Positions 7,717 to 14,842 of a DNA stretch of 34,760 nt are shown in pieces. The stretch's first letter is position 1. The number at the start of each line of letters is the position of its first letter. Source of the stretch: Rubrivivax sp. (GTDB taxonomy: Bacteria > Pseudomonadota > Gammaproteobacteria > Burkholderiales > Burkholderiaceae_C). The notes under the pieces are model-generated. The model did not search any database. It had not been told where the DNA came from and saw nothing but the letters and a program-made list of their open reading frames with translations. Both the position numbers and the translations under genes were made by a program. The stretch lies in contig JAEUPF010000132.1 of NCBI GenBank assembly GCA_016790425.1, forward strand, positions 1 through 34,760. Direction: 5' to 3'.

Positions 7717-9495
7717 TCAGGCCCCGATCAGCGCACGCAAGGTGGCGATCGAGTCGGCCTCGTGCAGCGGCTTGTCGTGACGGATGCGCAGCATGCGCGG
7801 GAAGCGCACCGCCACGCCGCTCTTGTGCCGGGCGCTGGCGCCGATGCCCTCGAAGCCGATCTCGAACACGAGCGTCGGCCGCACCGCCCGCACCGGACCG
7901 AAGCGGTTGAGCGTGCGGGCGCGGATCTCGCGATCGACGGCGGCGAACTCCTCGTCGCTCAGCCCCGAGTACGCCTTGGCGAAGGGCAGCAGTTGCAGCG
8001 CCTCGGTGGCGGCGCTGGCCGCTGCCGCCGCGGCAGCGTCGCCGCGGGCGGCCGCCTCGATGCCCTCGACCGCGCGGCGCGCCTCGGCCGCATCGCGCGG
8101 CGGCCGGCTCCACACCGCGAAGGTGTAGTCGGTGTAGACGCTGGCGCGGCGGCCGTGCCCGGCCTGCGCATAGACCAGCACCGCGTCGACGCTCATCGGG
8201 TCGACCTTCCACTTCCACCACACGCCTTCGCTCTTGGTGCGGCCGCTGCCGTAGCGGGCCTGGCCGTGCTTGAGCATCAGCCCTTCGACGCCGCGTTCGC
8301 GCGCCGCGCCGCGCAGCGCCGCCGCCTCGGGCCAGCCGGCCGGTTGCAGGCGCGGCGAGACCGCTACCGCCGCCGGCCCGGGCGCGTTGCCCAGGCCCGC
8401 CAGCCGCTGCAGCAGCGCGCGGCGCGCGAACTGCGGCTCGCCGCGGCGGTCGATGCCCTCGCTTTCCAGCAGGTCGTAGGCGACGAAGGCCACCGGCGCC
8501 GCCGCCAGCACCTTCTTCGTCAGCGTCTTGCGGCCGATGCGCTGCAGCAGCAGCTGAAACGGCGCCGGCGCCACCTCGCCCTCGCGCCAGACGAGCAGCT
8601 CGCCGTCGAGCACCGTGCCTTCGGGGAGCGCGCGCGCCGCCTGCACGACCTCGGGGAAGCGCTCGCTGACGAGCTCCTCGCCGCGCGACCAGATCCAGCA
8701 CTGTCCGCCGCGCCTGACGAGCTGGGCGCGGATGCCGTCGTACTTCCACTCCAGCAGCCACTCGTCGACCGGCCCCAGCGTCGCCGGGTCGGCCTGCAGC
8801 GGGTGGGCGAGGAAGAAGGGGTACGGTTGGCCGACGAGCGGCGCGACCGCGGCGTCGCCGGCAGCCGCCGCGGCAGCGTTCGCCGGCGCCGGCAGCGGCG
8901 CGACCAGCGCCGCGTAGCGCTCGGCGCTGGGCGTGGCGCGGGCCTCGGCGTAGCCCATCATCCTCTGCGCCACCAGCTTGGCGTCGATGGCAGCGACTTC
9001 GGCCAGCGCGCGCTGCACGAGCAGCTTGCTGACGCCGACGCGGAAAGCGCCGCCGATCAGCTTGACCAAGAGGAAGCGGCCGGCCGCGTCGAGCTCGGCA
9101 AAGGCCAGCGCCAGCCGCTGCGCCTGCTCCTCGGGCGCCAGGCCGCGCAGCGGCAGCAGCCGTGCCTCGACCCAGAAGGCCAGGCTGTCGTCGCTGGCCA
9201 CCGCCGGCCGCGGCAGCGCCAGCGGCAGCACCAGCGCGATCGTCTCGGCCAGGTCACCCACCGCCTGGTAGCACTCCTCGAACAACCACTCGTCGATGCC
9301 GGCGAGGCGGCATGCGGTGGCGCGCAGCACCGCGGTGGGCACCACCTGGCGCGGCTTGCCGCCGGCGAGGAAGTACACCGCCCAGGCCGCGTCGGCCGCC
9401 GGCTCGGCGGCGAAGTACGCCACCAGCGCCGCCACCTTCTCGCCGGTGGCCGTGCTCGCGTCAAGGCGCTGGTACAGATCGGCGAAGCGGCGCAT
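7717..9495 (-). CDS. ATP-dependent DNA ligase (bacterial repair type)
   Basis: 592 aa. The N-terminal DNA-binding domain of ATP ligases is at about 1-190 (FADLYQRLDAS, GGAFRVGVSKLLVQRALAE). The adenylation domain has nucleophile motif I KYDGIR with Lys251, motif LDGELL, motif IV VEGLMLKHG and motif V WWKWKVDP. The OB domain ends near the C-terminus (EIGFEGIGASARHKSGVAVRFPR, split here as EIGFEGIGAS and VAVRFPRMLRIR). It seals nicks using ATP, unlike the NAD-dependent LigA. The ATG at 9493-9495 has an excellent AAGGAGG site 5 nt upstream and lies 35 bp inside the end of the exonuclease gene, so the two are coupled. It belongs to the group found with Lhr-Core helicase and metallo-beta-lactamase exonuclease. 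An Ala-rich insert at about 203-217 is lineage decoration. Confidence 0.93.
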   Translation of the reverse strand: MRRFADLYQRLDASTATGEKVAALVAYFAAEPAADAAWAVYFLAGGKPRQVVPTAVLRATACRLAGIDEWLFEECYQAVGDLAETIALVLPLALPRPAVASDDSLAFWVEARLLPLRGLAPEEQAQRLALAFAELDAAGRFLLVKLIGGAFRVGVSKLLVQRALAEVAAIDAKLVAQRMMGYAEARATPSAERYAALVAPLPAPANAAAAAAGDAAVAPLVGQPYPFFLAHPLQADPATLGPVDEWLLEWKYDGIRAQLVRRGGQCWIWSRGEELVSERFPEVVQAARALPEGTVLDGELLVWREGEVAPAPFQLLLQRIGRKTLTKKVLAAAPVAFVAYDLLESEGIDRRGEPQFARRALLQRLAGLGNAPGPAAVAVSPRLQPAGWPEAAALRGAARERGVEGLMLKHGQARYGSGRTKSEGVWWKWKVDPMSVDAVLVYAQAGHGRRASVYTDYTFAVWSRPPRDAAEARRAVEGIEAAARGDAAAAAAASAATEALQLLPFAKAYSGLSDEEFAAVDREIRARTLNRFGPVRAVRPTLVFEIGFEGIGASARHKSGVAVRFPRMLRIRHDKPLHEADSIATLRALIGA

Positions 9496-10606
9496 CGGGG
9501 CCTCCTTCGCTGGCGGCCGCGGCCGCCTCGGGCCCGCCGCCGGCGGGTTCGGCGCCGCCAGGCTCGCTGCCCTCCTCGTCGCCGTACTCGGTGCGGAAGG
9601 CGCCGGCCTGCAGCCCCTGCGCGGCGAGCCAGCGCACCATCACCGCCTCGTAGCCGTGCGTGACGATCACTCGCGCGGCGCCGGTGGCAGCGATGGCCCG
9701 TTGCAGGCCCGGCCAATCGGCGTGGTCCGACAGCACGAAACCGCGGTCCACGCCCTGCCGCCGGCGGGCACCGCGCAACTGCATCCAGCCGCTGGCGAAC
9801 GCGTCGCCGAACTCGCCCAGCGAGCGCGCCCACGGGCTGCCGAGGGCCGAGGGCGGCGCGACGACGAGCGCGCGCCTGACCTGCGCGGCCGCGGCCTTGC
9901 CGCCTTCGCGCAGCCGCACCCAGGGCACCGTGTCCGGCAAAGGCACTCCGGCAGCGCGGTAGGCCTCGTTCAACGGCTCGACCGCGCCGTGCACGACGAG
10001 CGGGCCGATCGACGCATCGACGCCGGCGAGCAGCCGCTGCGCCTTGCCGAAGGTGTACGCCAGCACGAGGCTGGGCCGCGCGGCCTCGGCGTTGGCGCGC
10101 CACCAGGCGTCGACCTCGGCCAGCACCTCGCGCTGCGCGCGCCAGCGGTAGATCGGCAGGCCGAAGGTGCTCTCGGTGATGAAGCAGTGGCAGCGCACCG
10201 GCTCGAACGGCGCGCAGGTGGGGTTGCGCTCGCTGCCCTCGTCGACGCCGCTCGCGTAGTAGTCGCCGCTGGCCACCCACACTTCGCCGCGGTGTTCGAT
10301 GCGCACCTGCGCCGAGCCGAGCACGTGCCCGGCCGGATGCAGGCTGACGCGCACGCCGTTGATCGTCACCGCCTCGCCGTAGGCGAGGCCTTGCAGTGCG
10401 ATGCCGGACCCCAGGCGCGCCCGCAGCACGCCTTCGCTGACCGCGGTGGCGAGATAGGCGCCGTGGCCGGGCCGGGCGTGGTCGCCGTGCGCATGCGTGA
10501 TGACGGCGCGCGACACCGGCCGCCACGGGTCGATGTGGAAGTCGCCGGCCGGGCAGTACAAGCCCTCGGGGCGCAACACGACGAGGTCGCCGCGCACGCT
10601 CGTCAT
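9461..10606 (-). CDS. Ligase-associated metallo-beta-lactamase/beta-CASP exonuclease
   Basis: 381 aa from ATG at 10604-10606. The metal-binding motif HAHGDHAR is at residues 38-45 (His38, His40, Asp42, His43), with later motifs HPAGHVLGSAQ, SGDYY, ESTFG and SDHADW in the order of the beta-CASP nucleases. Homologues that sit beside this type of ligase are metal-dependent DNA exonucleases. The C-terminal roughly 45 residues are Gly/Ala/Glu-rich and probably disordered; their coding sequence overlaps the ligase start by 35 bp. A GTG 36 nt further upstream (10642) is in frame, but it lies inside the 15-bp tandem repeat and would only add repeat-encoded residues, so ATG is preferred. Confidence 0.9.
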   Translation of the reverse strand: MTSVRGDLVVLRPEGLYCPAGDFHIDPWRPVSRAVITHAHGDHARPGHGAYLATAVSEGVLRARLGSGIALQGLAYGEAVTINGVRVSLHPAGHVLGSAQVRIEHRGEVWVASGDYYASGVDEGSERNPTCAPFEPVRCHCFITESTFGLPIYRWRAQREVLAEVDAWWRANAEAARPSLVLAYTFGKAQRLLAGVDASIGPLVVHGAVEPLNEAYRAAGVPLPDTVPWVRLREGGKAAAAQVRRALVVAPPSALGSPWARSLGEFGDAFASGWMQLRGARRRQGVDRGFVLSDHADWPGLQRAIAATGAARVIVTHGYEAVMVRWLAAQGLQAGAFRTEYGDEEGSEPGGAEPAGGGPEAAAAASEGGPDAPLRRSVPAP

Positions 10607-10620
10607 GGCTTGCTGCTCAC

Positions 10621-10665
10621 GGCTCACGTCTCGACGGCTCACGTCTCAACGGCTCACGTCTCACG
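10621..10665. repeat. Three tandem copies of a 15-bp unit at the nuclease/exonuclease junction
   Basis: Copies at 10621-10635, 10636-10650 and 10651-10665 share GGCTCACGTCTC and differ only in the last three bases. Read on the minus strand, each copy carries GAGACGTGA, which encodes Glu-Thr-stop, exactly the last two codons and stop of the upstream nuclease gene. The array therefore looks like a duplication of a gene end, and it forms the whole spacer before the exonuclease start. Confidence 0.9.
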
Positions 10666-11490
10666 CCTCGCGGCGAGCAGCGCCTGCGCGCTGTCTTCGG
10701 GCGGCGGCTCCGCGGTGGCGCGCGCCAGCGCCATCCACACCGGGAACGCCGGCGTCAGCGCCCGCCGCGGCGCCGGCCGCGCCAGCTGCAGCGCGCGGCC
10801 GTCGTCGATGAGCACGCCGTACTCCGGCGGCACGTCGTCGGCGCTGCCCACGCCTGGCCCGAGCACGTACCAGCACTGGCTGGCCAGCGCCCGGTACGCG
10901 GCGCCCTTGTCGGGCTTGGCGAGGTCGGCGAGCAGGTCGCCCCGGCGCACCTTGATCTCGTGCACCGCCGGCTCGGTGAAGGCTTCGACGGTGGTGTGCC
11001 GGATCGAGTAGACATCGGGCATCGCCATGACCCATCGCGGGCGCGCGGCGGCAGCGGCCGCGGCCGGCGCGTCGATCAACGCGGACGGACCCGGCCCCTC
11101 TCCCGCGGGCGCCGACCGGGGCGATGCAGCCGCCGGCGGCGATGCCGGCGTCGACGGTTGCGGCTGCGGCAGCGCCAGCGGCGCCCGCAGCGCCAGCCCG
11201 CGCCAGACGATGCGCCCGGCGCGCTGCATCTGCTCGGCCACGCGCGCCACCAGCGCCTCGTGGGCGTCGAAGGCAGCGCGGTTCTTCGCCAGCGTCAGCG
11301 CCAGTGTGCGGATGCCGGCCTCGGTGAGGTGCAGCGTCTCGCGCTGCTCGCCGTCGAAGCGGCGCTCCAGCAGCCCGGCGGCGAGCAGGTCGACCTCGAT
11401 CGCGTCGCGGCAAGGCCAACCCGCCGAGCGCCACAGCTCGCGCAGGCGCCGCCGGTGCGCCAGCGGCAACGCCACGGGGGTCGGCAGCAC
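10654..11490 (-). CDS. Winged-helix plus PD-(D/E)XK nuclease-like protein, putative DNA repair
   Basis: 278 aa from a GTG start, with no strong ribosome site visible. Residues about 12-68 look like a winged-helix domain (RRRLRELWRSAGW, DLLAAGLLERRFDGEQRETL, HLTEAGIRTLAL). After a helix (about 75-95) and an Ala/Pro-rich insert (about 105-150) comes a nuclease-like core: Asp159 in MPDVYS, Glu178 and Lys180 in VHEIKVRRGDLLADL, then AYRALASQCWYVLG. This Asp-(x)n-Glu-x-Lys pattern followed by an aromatic and Gln-bearing helix fits the PD-(D/E)XK fold and resembles MmcB-like repair proteins. Its stop lies in the 15-bp repeat 47 bp before the exonuclease gene, so it is probably the first gene of the nuclease-exonuclease-ligase unit. 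Function is inferred from motif and context; I do not recognise a named family. Confidence 0.7.
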   Translation of the reverse strand: MLPTPVALPLAHRRRLRELWRSAGWPCRDAIEVDLLAAGLLERRFDGEQRETLHLTEAGIRTLALTLAKNRAAFDAHEALVARVAEQMQRAGRIVWRGLALRAPLALPQPQPSTPASPPAAASPRSAPAGEGPGPSALIDAPAAAAAAARPRWVMAMPDVYSIRHTTVEAFTEPAVHEIKVRRGDLLADLAKPDKGAAYRALASQCWYVLGPGVGSADDVPPEYGVLIDDGRALQLARPAPRRALTPAFPVWMALARATAEPPPEDSAQALLAARRET

Positions 11491-11508
11491 GGTCCCGGAG
11501 GCGGTGCG

Positions 11509-11787
11509 CTACGGCACCACCTGCACGCCACGCCTGAACGCGATGCGGCCGCGGATCTCCGCCGCCTCATCCTTCGGGCTGGCGTGGGTCCAGGCGGCGT
11601 CCGGGTTGGCGTCGCCGTCGACGAAGACGGTGTAGTAGGTCGCCTCGCCCTTCCACGACATGCTCTTGCTGTTGCTGGGCAGCAGGTGCTGCTGCTTCAC
11701 GGCGGCGGCGGGGAAGTAGTGGTCGCCTTCGACGAGCACGGTGTCGTCGCTCTCGGCGAGCACGGTGCCTTTCCAGATCGCTTTCAT
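11509..11787 (-). CDS. DUF427 domain protein
   Basis: 92 aa, full length for this small single-domain family. It begins MKAIWKGTVLAESDDTVLVE, then EGDHYFPAAAVKQQHLLPS, and carries the conserved SWKGEATYYTVFVDG core and DAAWTHASPKDEA. The fold is a compact beta structure. The biochemical role is not established; family members are often found near redox or stress genes. The ATG at 11785-11787 has AGGA 10 nt upstream. It ends 18 bp before the GTG of the nuclease-like gene, so it may lead the repair operon. Divergent to the pirin gene across a 124-bp spacer. Confidence 0.88.
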   Translation of the reverse strand: MKAIWKGTVLAESDDTVLVEGDHYFPAAAVKQQHLLPSNSKSMSWKGEATYYTVFVDGDANPDAAWTHASPKDEAAEIRGRIAFRRGVQVVP

Positions 11788-11823
11788 CGCGCCGTCGTCC
11801 TTCCTTCGGGCAGGGGTGCGATT

Positions 11824-11849
11824 CAGGTTAACACCGCCCTTGAAACCTG
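11824..11849. promoter_or_regulatory. Interrupted dyad CAGGTT-N14-AACCTG between divergent genes
   Basis: CAGGTT (11824-11829) and AACCTG (11844-11849) are exact inverted copies with a 14-nt gap, in the spacer between the DUF427 and pirin genes. It could be a binding site for a dimeric regulator. No hexamer pair good enough to call a promoter was seen next to it. Confidence 0.3.
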
Positions 11850-11860
11850 CTGAACGCCGC

Positions 11861-11876
11861 GTGCAAGGCCTTGCAC
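11861..11876. promoter_or_regulatory. Perfect 16-bp palindrome upstream of pirin, candidate operator
   Basis: GTGCAAGGCCTTGCAC is an exact palindrome ending 35 bp before the pirin ATG. Symmetry, length and position suit an operator for a dimeric repressor or activator. The pirin start itself has no clear ribosome-binding site, so control at the level of transcription is plausible. The regulator is unknown. Confidence 0.45.
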
Positions 11877-11911
11877 TGGCGCCGCGGCCGCGCCGTCCCT
11901 ACATTGGCGGC

Positions 11912-12835
11912 ATGAGCCCCTCCACTGCCACCACGCCTTCCGCCACCCCTCCCCCCGCGCTGGGCGCCGAGCCGGTGCCGGTGCGTGTGCCGCGCGCCGT
12001 CGAGCGCCTCGTGAAGGGCCAGCCCACCAGCGACGGCGCCGGCGTCAGGCTGACGCGCGTGCTCAGCGGCAATCTGCAGCGCCGCCTCGACCCCTTCCTG
12101 ATGCTCGATGCCTTCGGCAGCGACGAGGCCGCCGATTACCTCGGCGGCTTTCCCGACCACCCGCACCGCGGCTTCGAGACCGTGACCTACATGCTCGAAG
12201 GCCGCATGCGCCACAAGGACAGCGCCGGGCACGAAGGCCTGCTGACGCCCGGCAGCGTGCAGTGGATGACCGCCGGGCGCGGCGTCATCCACAGCGAGAT
12301 GCCCGAGCAGGAGCAAGGCCGCATGGAAGGCTTCCAGCTGTGGCTGAACCTGCCGGCGAAAGCGAAGATGAGCGACCCCTGGTACCGCGACATCCGCCCC
12401 GAGGACATCCCCGCCTGGCAAGGCGCAGGGGTCACGGCGCGCGTCATCGCCGGGCGCACGCACGGCGTCGCCGGCGCCGTCGAGCGCGAGGCCACCGAGC
12501 CGCTGTACCTCGACCTGCACTTCGCGCCCGGCGCCGCCTTCGAGCAGCCGCTGCCGGCGGCGCACAACGCGTTCGTCTACGTCTACCGCGGCGTCCTGGC
12601 CATCGGCGAGACCGAAGTGCCGGCGGGGCGCATGGCGGTGCTGGCCAACAGCGCCGGCAGCGACGGCGTGCGCCTGGTCTGTGCGGGCGCCGGCGACGGC
12701 GAGGGCGCCCGTGCGCTCCTGCTCGCCGGCCGGCCGCTGAACGAGCCGATCGCGCAGTACGGACCCTTCGTGATGAACACGCACGAGGAGATCTTCCAGG
12801 CGGTGGAAGACTTCCGCGCCGGGCGCCTGGCCTGA
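11912..12835 (+). CDS. Pirin family protein (bicupin, quercetinase-like)
   Basis: 307 aa. The N-terminal cupin holds the complete metal site of pirins: His83 and His85 in DHPHRGFETVTYMLEG, His127 and Glu129 in AGRGVIHSEMP. The C-terminal pirin domain follows (TEPLYLDLHFAPGA, YVYRGVLAIGE) and ends with the conserved IAQYGPFVMNTHEEI. Family members bind Fe or Ni; several oxidise quercetin, others act as stress or redox sensors. The start was put at ATG 11912 because the family begins at VPRAVERLV and the 20-residue lead-in is already loose. The frame is open further upstream into the spacer but lacks family similarity. Monocistronic, convergent to the DUF4397 gene. Confidence 0.92.
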   Translation: MSPSTATTPSATPPPALGAEPVPVRVPRAVERLVKGQPTSDGAGVRLTRVLSGNLQRRLDPFLMLDAFGSDEAADYLGGFPDHPHRGFETVTYMLEGRMRHKDSAGHEGLLTPGSVQWMTAGRGVIHSEMPEQEQGRMEGFQLWLNLPAKAKMSDPWYRDIRPEDIPAWQGAGVTARVIAGRTHGVAGAVEREATEPLYLDLHFAPGAAFEQPLPAAHNAFVYVYRGVLAIGETEVPAGRMAVLANSAGSDGVRLVCAGAGDGEGARALLLAGRPLNEPIAQYGPFVMNTHEEIFQAVEDFRAGRLA

Positions 12836-12857
12836 CGGTCCGCGCGCGGGTTCGCCG

Positions 12858-12882
12858 CCGCGCCACCGGGCGGGTGGCGCGG
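12858..12882. terminator. 10-bp-stem hairpin between convergent pirin and DUF4397 genes
   Basis: CCGCGCCACC (12858-12867) pairs perfectly with GGTGGCGCGG (12873-12882) around a 5-nt loop in the 52-bp convergent spacer. There is no T-run on either side. It probably ends both transcripts with help from Rho or by blocking read-through. Confidence 0.45.
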
Positions 12883-12887
12883 TGCGT

Positions 12888-14225
12888 TCAGCGATCGCGC
12901 TTGATGATGCCGGTCGTCGCGCCGGGGGCTCCGATCACGAAGACGGTGTAGACGCCGCCGGCGGCGAGCGTCTGGTTGCTGGCACTGAAGAGCGAGACCC
13001 CGCCCGAGCTCGCCGCGAGCGTGGCCGACGTCGACGCCGTCACCTCCGAGTAGGCGCTGCTGGTCCCCTCGGCGACGCTGCCGTTGCCCACCGCCTCGCC
13101 GTCCACCGACAGCGAGACGGCGCCGGCGATGCCGGTGCTGGCGTTGACGAGCCGGATGCGCGCGGTGCCGCTGGCTGCGGGGAGCTGGTTGTCGTCGGCC
13201 AGCCAGACGGCCGCCGGCGTGGCCGCGGGGCCGTAGACCAGCAGCGTCGCGTCACGCCCGGCGGCCAGCGCCGTGGCCGGCGCGCCGACCGAGTTGCCGT
13301 TGACGCTGATGACCGGCGCCGAAGCGCCCGCGGGCACGAACCTGTAGTTGCCGGCCACCGCGGTGGCGCTGTCCAGCAGCGACACGCCGCCCAGCGTGGC
13401 CGTGACCGCGCCGCCGCCGGCCACCCCGGCCATCGCCCGCACGCGCGCATGGGTGCCATCGGCCTGGACGATCGCCTCGCGCTGCTTGACGAGCAGCGCG
13501 TCGACCAGCGTGCCGCCGGCGCTCGGCGTCAGCACGAGAACGGCCACCTGCCCGGCGGGCAGCGCGATGTCGGCTGCGTCCAGGCGCAGGTCGGTCTTGG
13601 TGGAAGCGCCGGTCACGCGCAGGCGCCAGGTGCCGCCGTTCACGTCCAGCGCCGGGCTCAGCTCGCCGTAGGCCGCCGCGGCGCGCACGGGCACGGCGGT
13701 GGCCAGCGCGTCGCTCGCCGCTGTCAGGTACACGTCCAGCGCGCCGGCGTCGGCGGCGGCGTTCAGCACGCGCAGGCCGGTCTTGCCGCTGGCCGGCGCC
13801 GATTGGTTCTCGTCCAGCACCAGCTGGCGCAAGGTGCCGGCCTTGCCGAAGGCGAGCACGGTGTAGTCCTTGTTCTGGACCACCGCCGGCGTGAACGACA
13901 GCAGCGCCGCGGCCGAGCCGGGCGTGGTGATCGAGCTGCTGCTGCGGTCGGGATCGATCTCGACATAGCCGGCCGCGCCGCCGTAGGCGACTGCGCCCTG
14001 GCGCAGCGTGCCGTCGACGCGCAGTTCCAGCGCCGCGTAGTCGCGCGTGGCGTTGACCAGCCGCACGCGCGCCTTGGTACGGTCGTCCGGGGCGACGTAG
14101 CAGCCCGACAGCGCGGCCGCCGTCGCGGCCAAGGCGAGCGACCACAGCAGCAGCGCGCGGGCGCTGCGGCGTGCCGTCCAGCAGAAAGTCCAGCGGAAAG
14201 TCCGGCGGGTGGGGGACTGGGGCAT
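12888..14225 (-). CDS. DUF4397-repeat lipoprotein
   Basis: 445 aa. A basic N-terminus and hydrophobic segment (about residues 22-40) end in the lipobox ALSGC, with Cys42 as the likely lipidation site. It is therefore an outer-membrane or periplasm-anchored lipoprotein. The mature part consists of repeated beta-rich DUF4397 units, recognisable by recurring ARVRLVNATRDYAALELRVDG, GLRVLNAAADAGALDVYL and ARIRLVNASTGIAGAVSLSVDG elements. Each is followed by a YxEV/YGEL strand and a YTVLAFG/YTVFVIG strand. The function of DUF4397 is unknown; a surface adhesion or structural role is a guess. ATG at 14223-14225 is preferred; GTG one codon upstream is possible, and GGAG lies 9 nt before the ATG. An 8-bp tandem repeat lies just upstream. 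Confidence 0.87.
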   Translation of the reverse strand: MPQSPTRRTFRWTFCWTARRSARALLLWSLALAATAAALSGCYVAPDDRTKARVRLVNATRDYAALELRVDGTLRQGAVAYGGAAGYVEIDPDRSSSSITTPGSAAALLSFTPAVVQNKDYTVLAFGKAGTLRQLVLDENQSAPASGKTGLRVLNAAADAGALDVYLTAASDALATAVPVRAAAAYGELSPALDVNGGTWRLRVTGASTKTDLRLDAADIALPAGQVAVLVLTPSAGGTLVDALLVKQREAIVQADGTHARVRAMAGVAGGGAVTATLGGVSLLDSATAVAGNYRFVPAGASAPVISVNGNSVGAPATALAAGRDATLLVYGPAATPAAVWLADDNQLPAASGTARIRLVNASTGIAGAVSLSVDGEAVGNGSVAEGTSSAYSEVTASTSATLAASSGGVSLFSASNQTLAAGGVYTVFVIGAPGATTGIIKRDR

Positions 14226-14244
14226 CACATCGGGCTCCGGACCC

Positions 14245-14292
14245 GGGCAGGCGGGCAGGCGGGCAGGCGGGCAAACGGGCAGACGGGCAGGC
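14245..14292. repeat. Six tandem copies of an 8-bp unit in the DUF4397 leader
   Basis: The unit is GGGCAGGC. Copies 1-3 and 6 are identical; copies 4 and 5 are GGGCAAAC and GGGCAGAC. The array begins 20 bp upstream of the lipoprotein ATG, just upstream of its GGAG site. The unit length is not a multiple of three, but the array is outside the coding region, so changes would alter leader or promoter spacing and not reading frame. Confidence 0.92.
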
Positions 14293-14386
14293 GGAAACCC
14301 CGATCATGCCGCGTCGGTCGCGGCGCCCCGGCGCCGCGGGTGGCGCGCGCGGCCGCGCCCGCGTGCGGGCACCGGCGCGACGCACG

Positions 14387-14842
14387 TCACCCGGCGGCCA
14401 GCCCGGCTTCCTCGGGCGCGAGCTGGGGCCGCCAGCCGCTGAGCTGCAACTGCACCCAGGCCACCACCGGCAGCTGCGCGCACACCGCATCGCGCGCTTC
14501 GTGCTCGCTGACGGCGAGGCCTTCGCGCAGGTCCTGGCTGGAGTCGAACCAGCCGCAGCGGCGCTCGTGGCGGGCTTGGCTGGCCGCCTCTTCGGCCTCG
14601 ACCTCGGCAACGAAGGCCTCGAGCAGCGGCTCGGCGCGCGGACGCCAGCGCCGGCGCGGCTCGCCCGCCCACCAGCGCGCCGCACTCGCCCAGGTACGCA
14701 GGCCGCGCTTCAGCCAGCGCGGCAGGCGGCGCGGCGATCGCGTCGCGGCGGCGGCTCGGCGCAGGCCGGTCGCAGCCGGGGCGGGCGTCGCGCCAGCAGC
14801 CGCGGAAGCGACGAAGGGGGCGGGGGCGGCAGCAGTTGTCAT
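14387..14842 (-). CDS. Uncharacterised 151-aa protein with CGWFDSSQDLREGL motif
   Basis: The N-terminus (1-35) is Ala/Pro-rich. A basic, Trp-rich middle (38-68, RRLPRWLKRGLRTWASAARWW) is followed by an acidic helix (73-90) and the most conserved-looking part at 96-114, CGWFDSSQDLREGLAVSEH. A hydrophobic VVAWVQLQLSGW tail follows. The start ATG has GGAG 8 nt upstream. I recall similar WFDSS-DLR-GL proteins in Burkholderiales but know no function. There is no signal peptide and no clear membrane helix. It could be a small DNA- or RNA-associated protein given its basic patch; that is speculation. Divergent from the SRAP gene, with a 207-bp spacer in which I see no clear promoter or LexA-like box. 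Confidence 0.7.
   Translation of the reverse strand: MTTAAAPAPFVASAAAGATPAPAATGLRRAAAATRSPRRLPRWLKRGLRTWASAARWWAGEPRRRWRPRAEPLLEAFVAEVEAEEAASQARHERRCGWFDSSQDLREGLAVSEHEARDAVCAQLPVVAWVQLQLSGWRPQLAPEEAGLAAG

Noticed and set aside
9296-11011. 571-codon plus-strand frame across the repair cluster
   Set aside because: Antisense shadow of the exonuclease and nuclease-like genes with Arg/Ala/His-rich composition and no motif.
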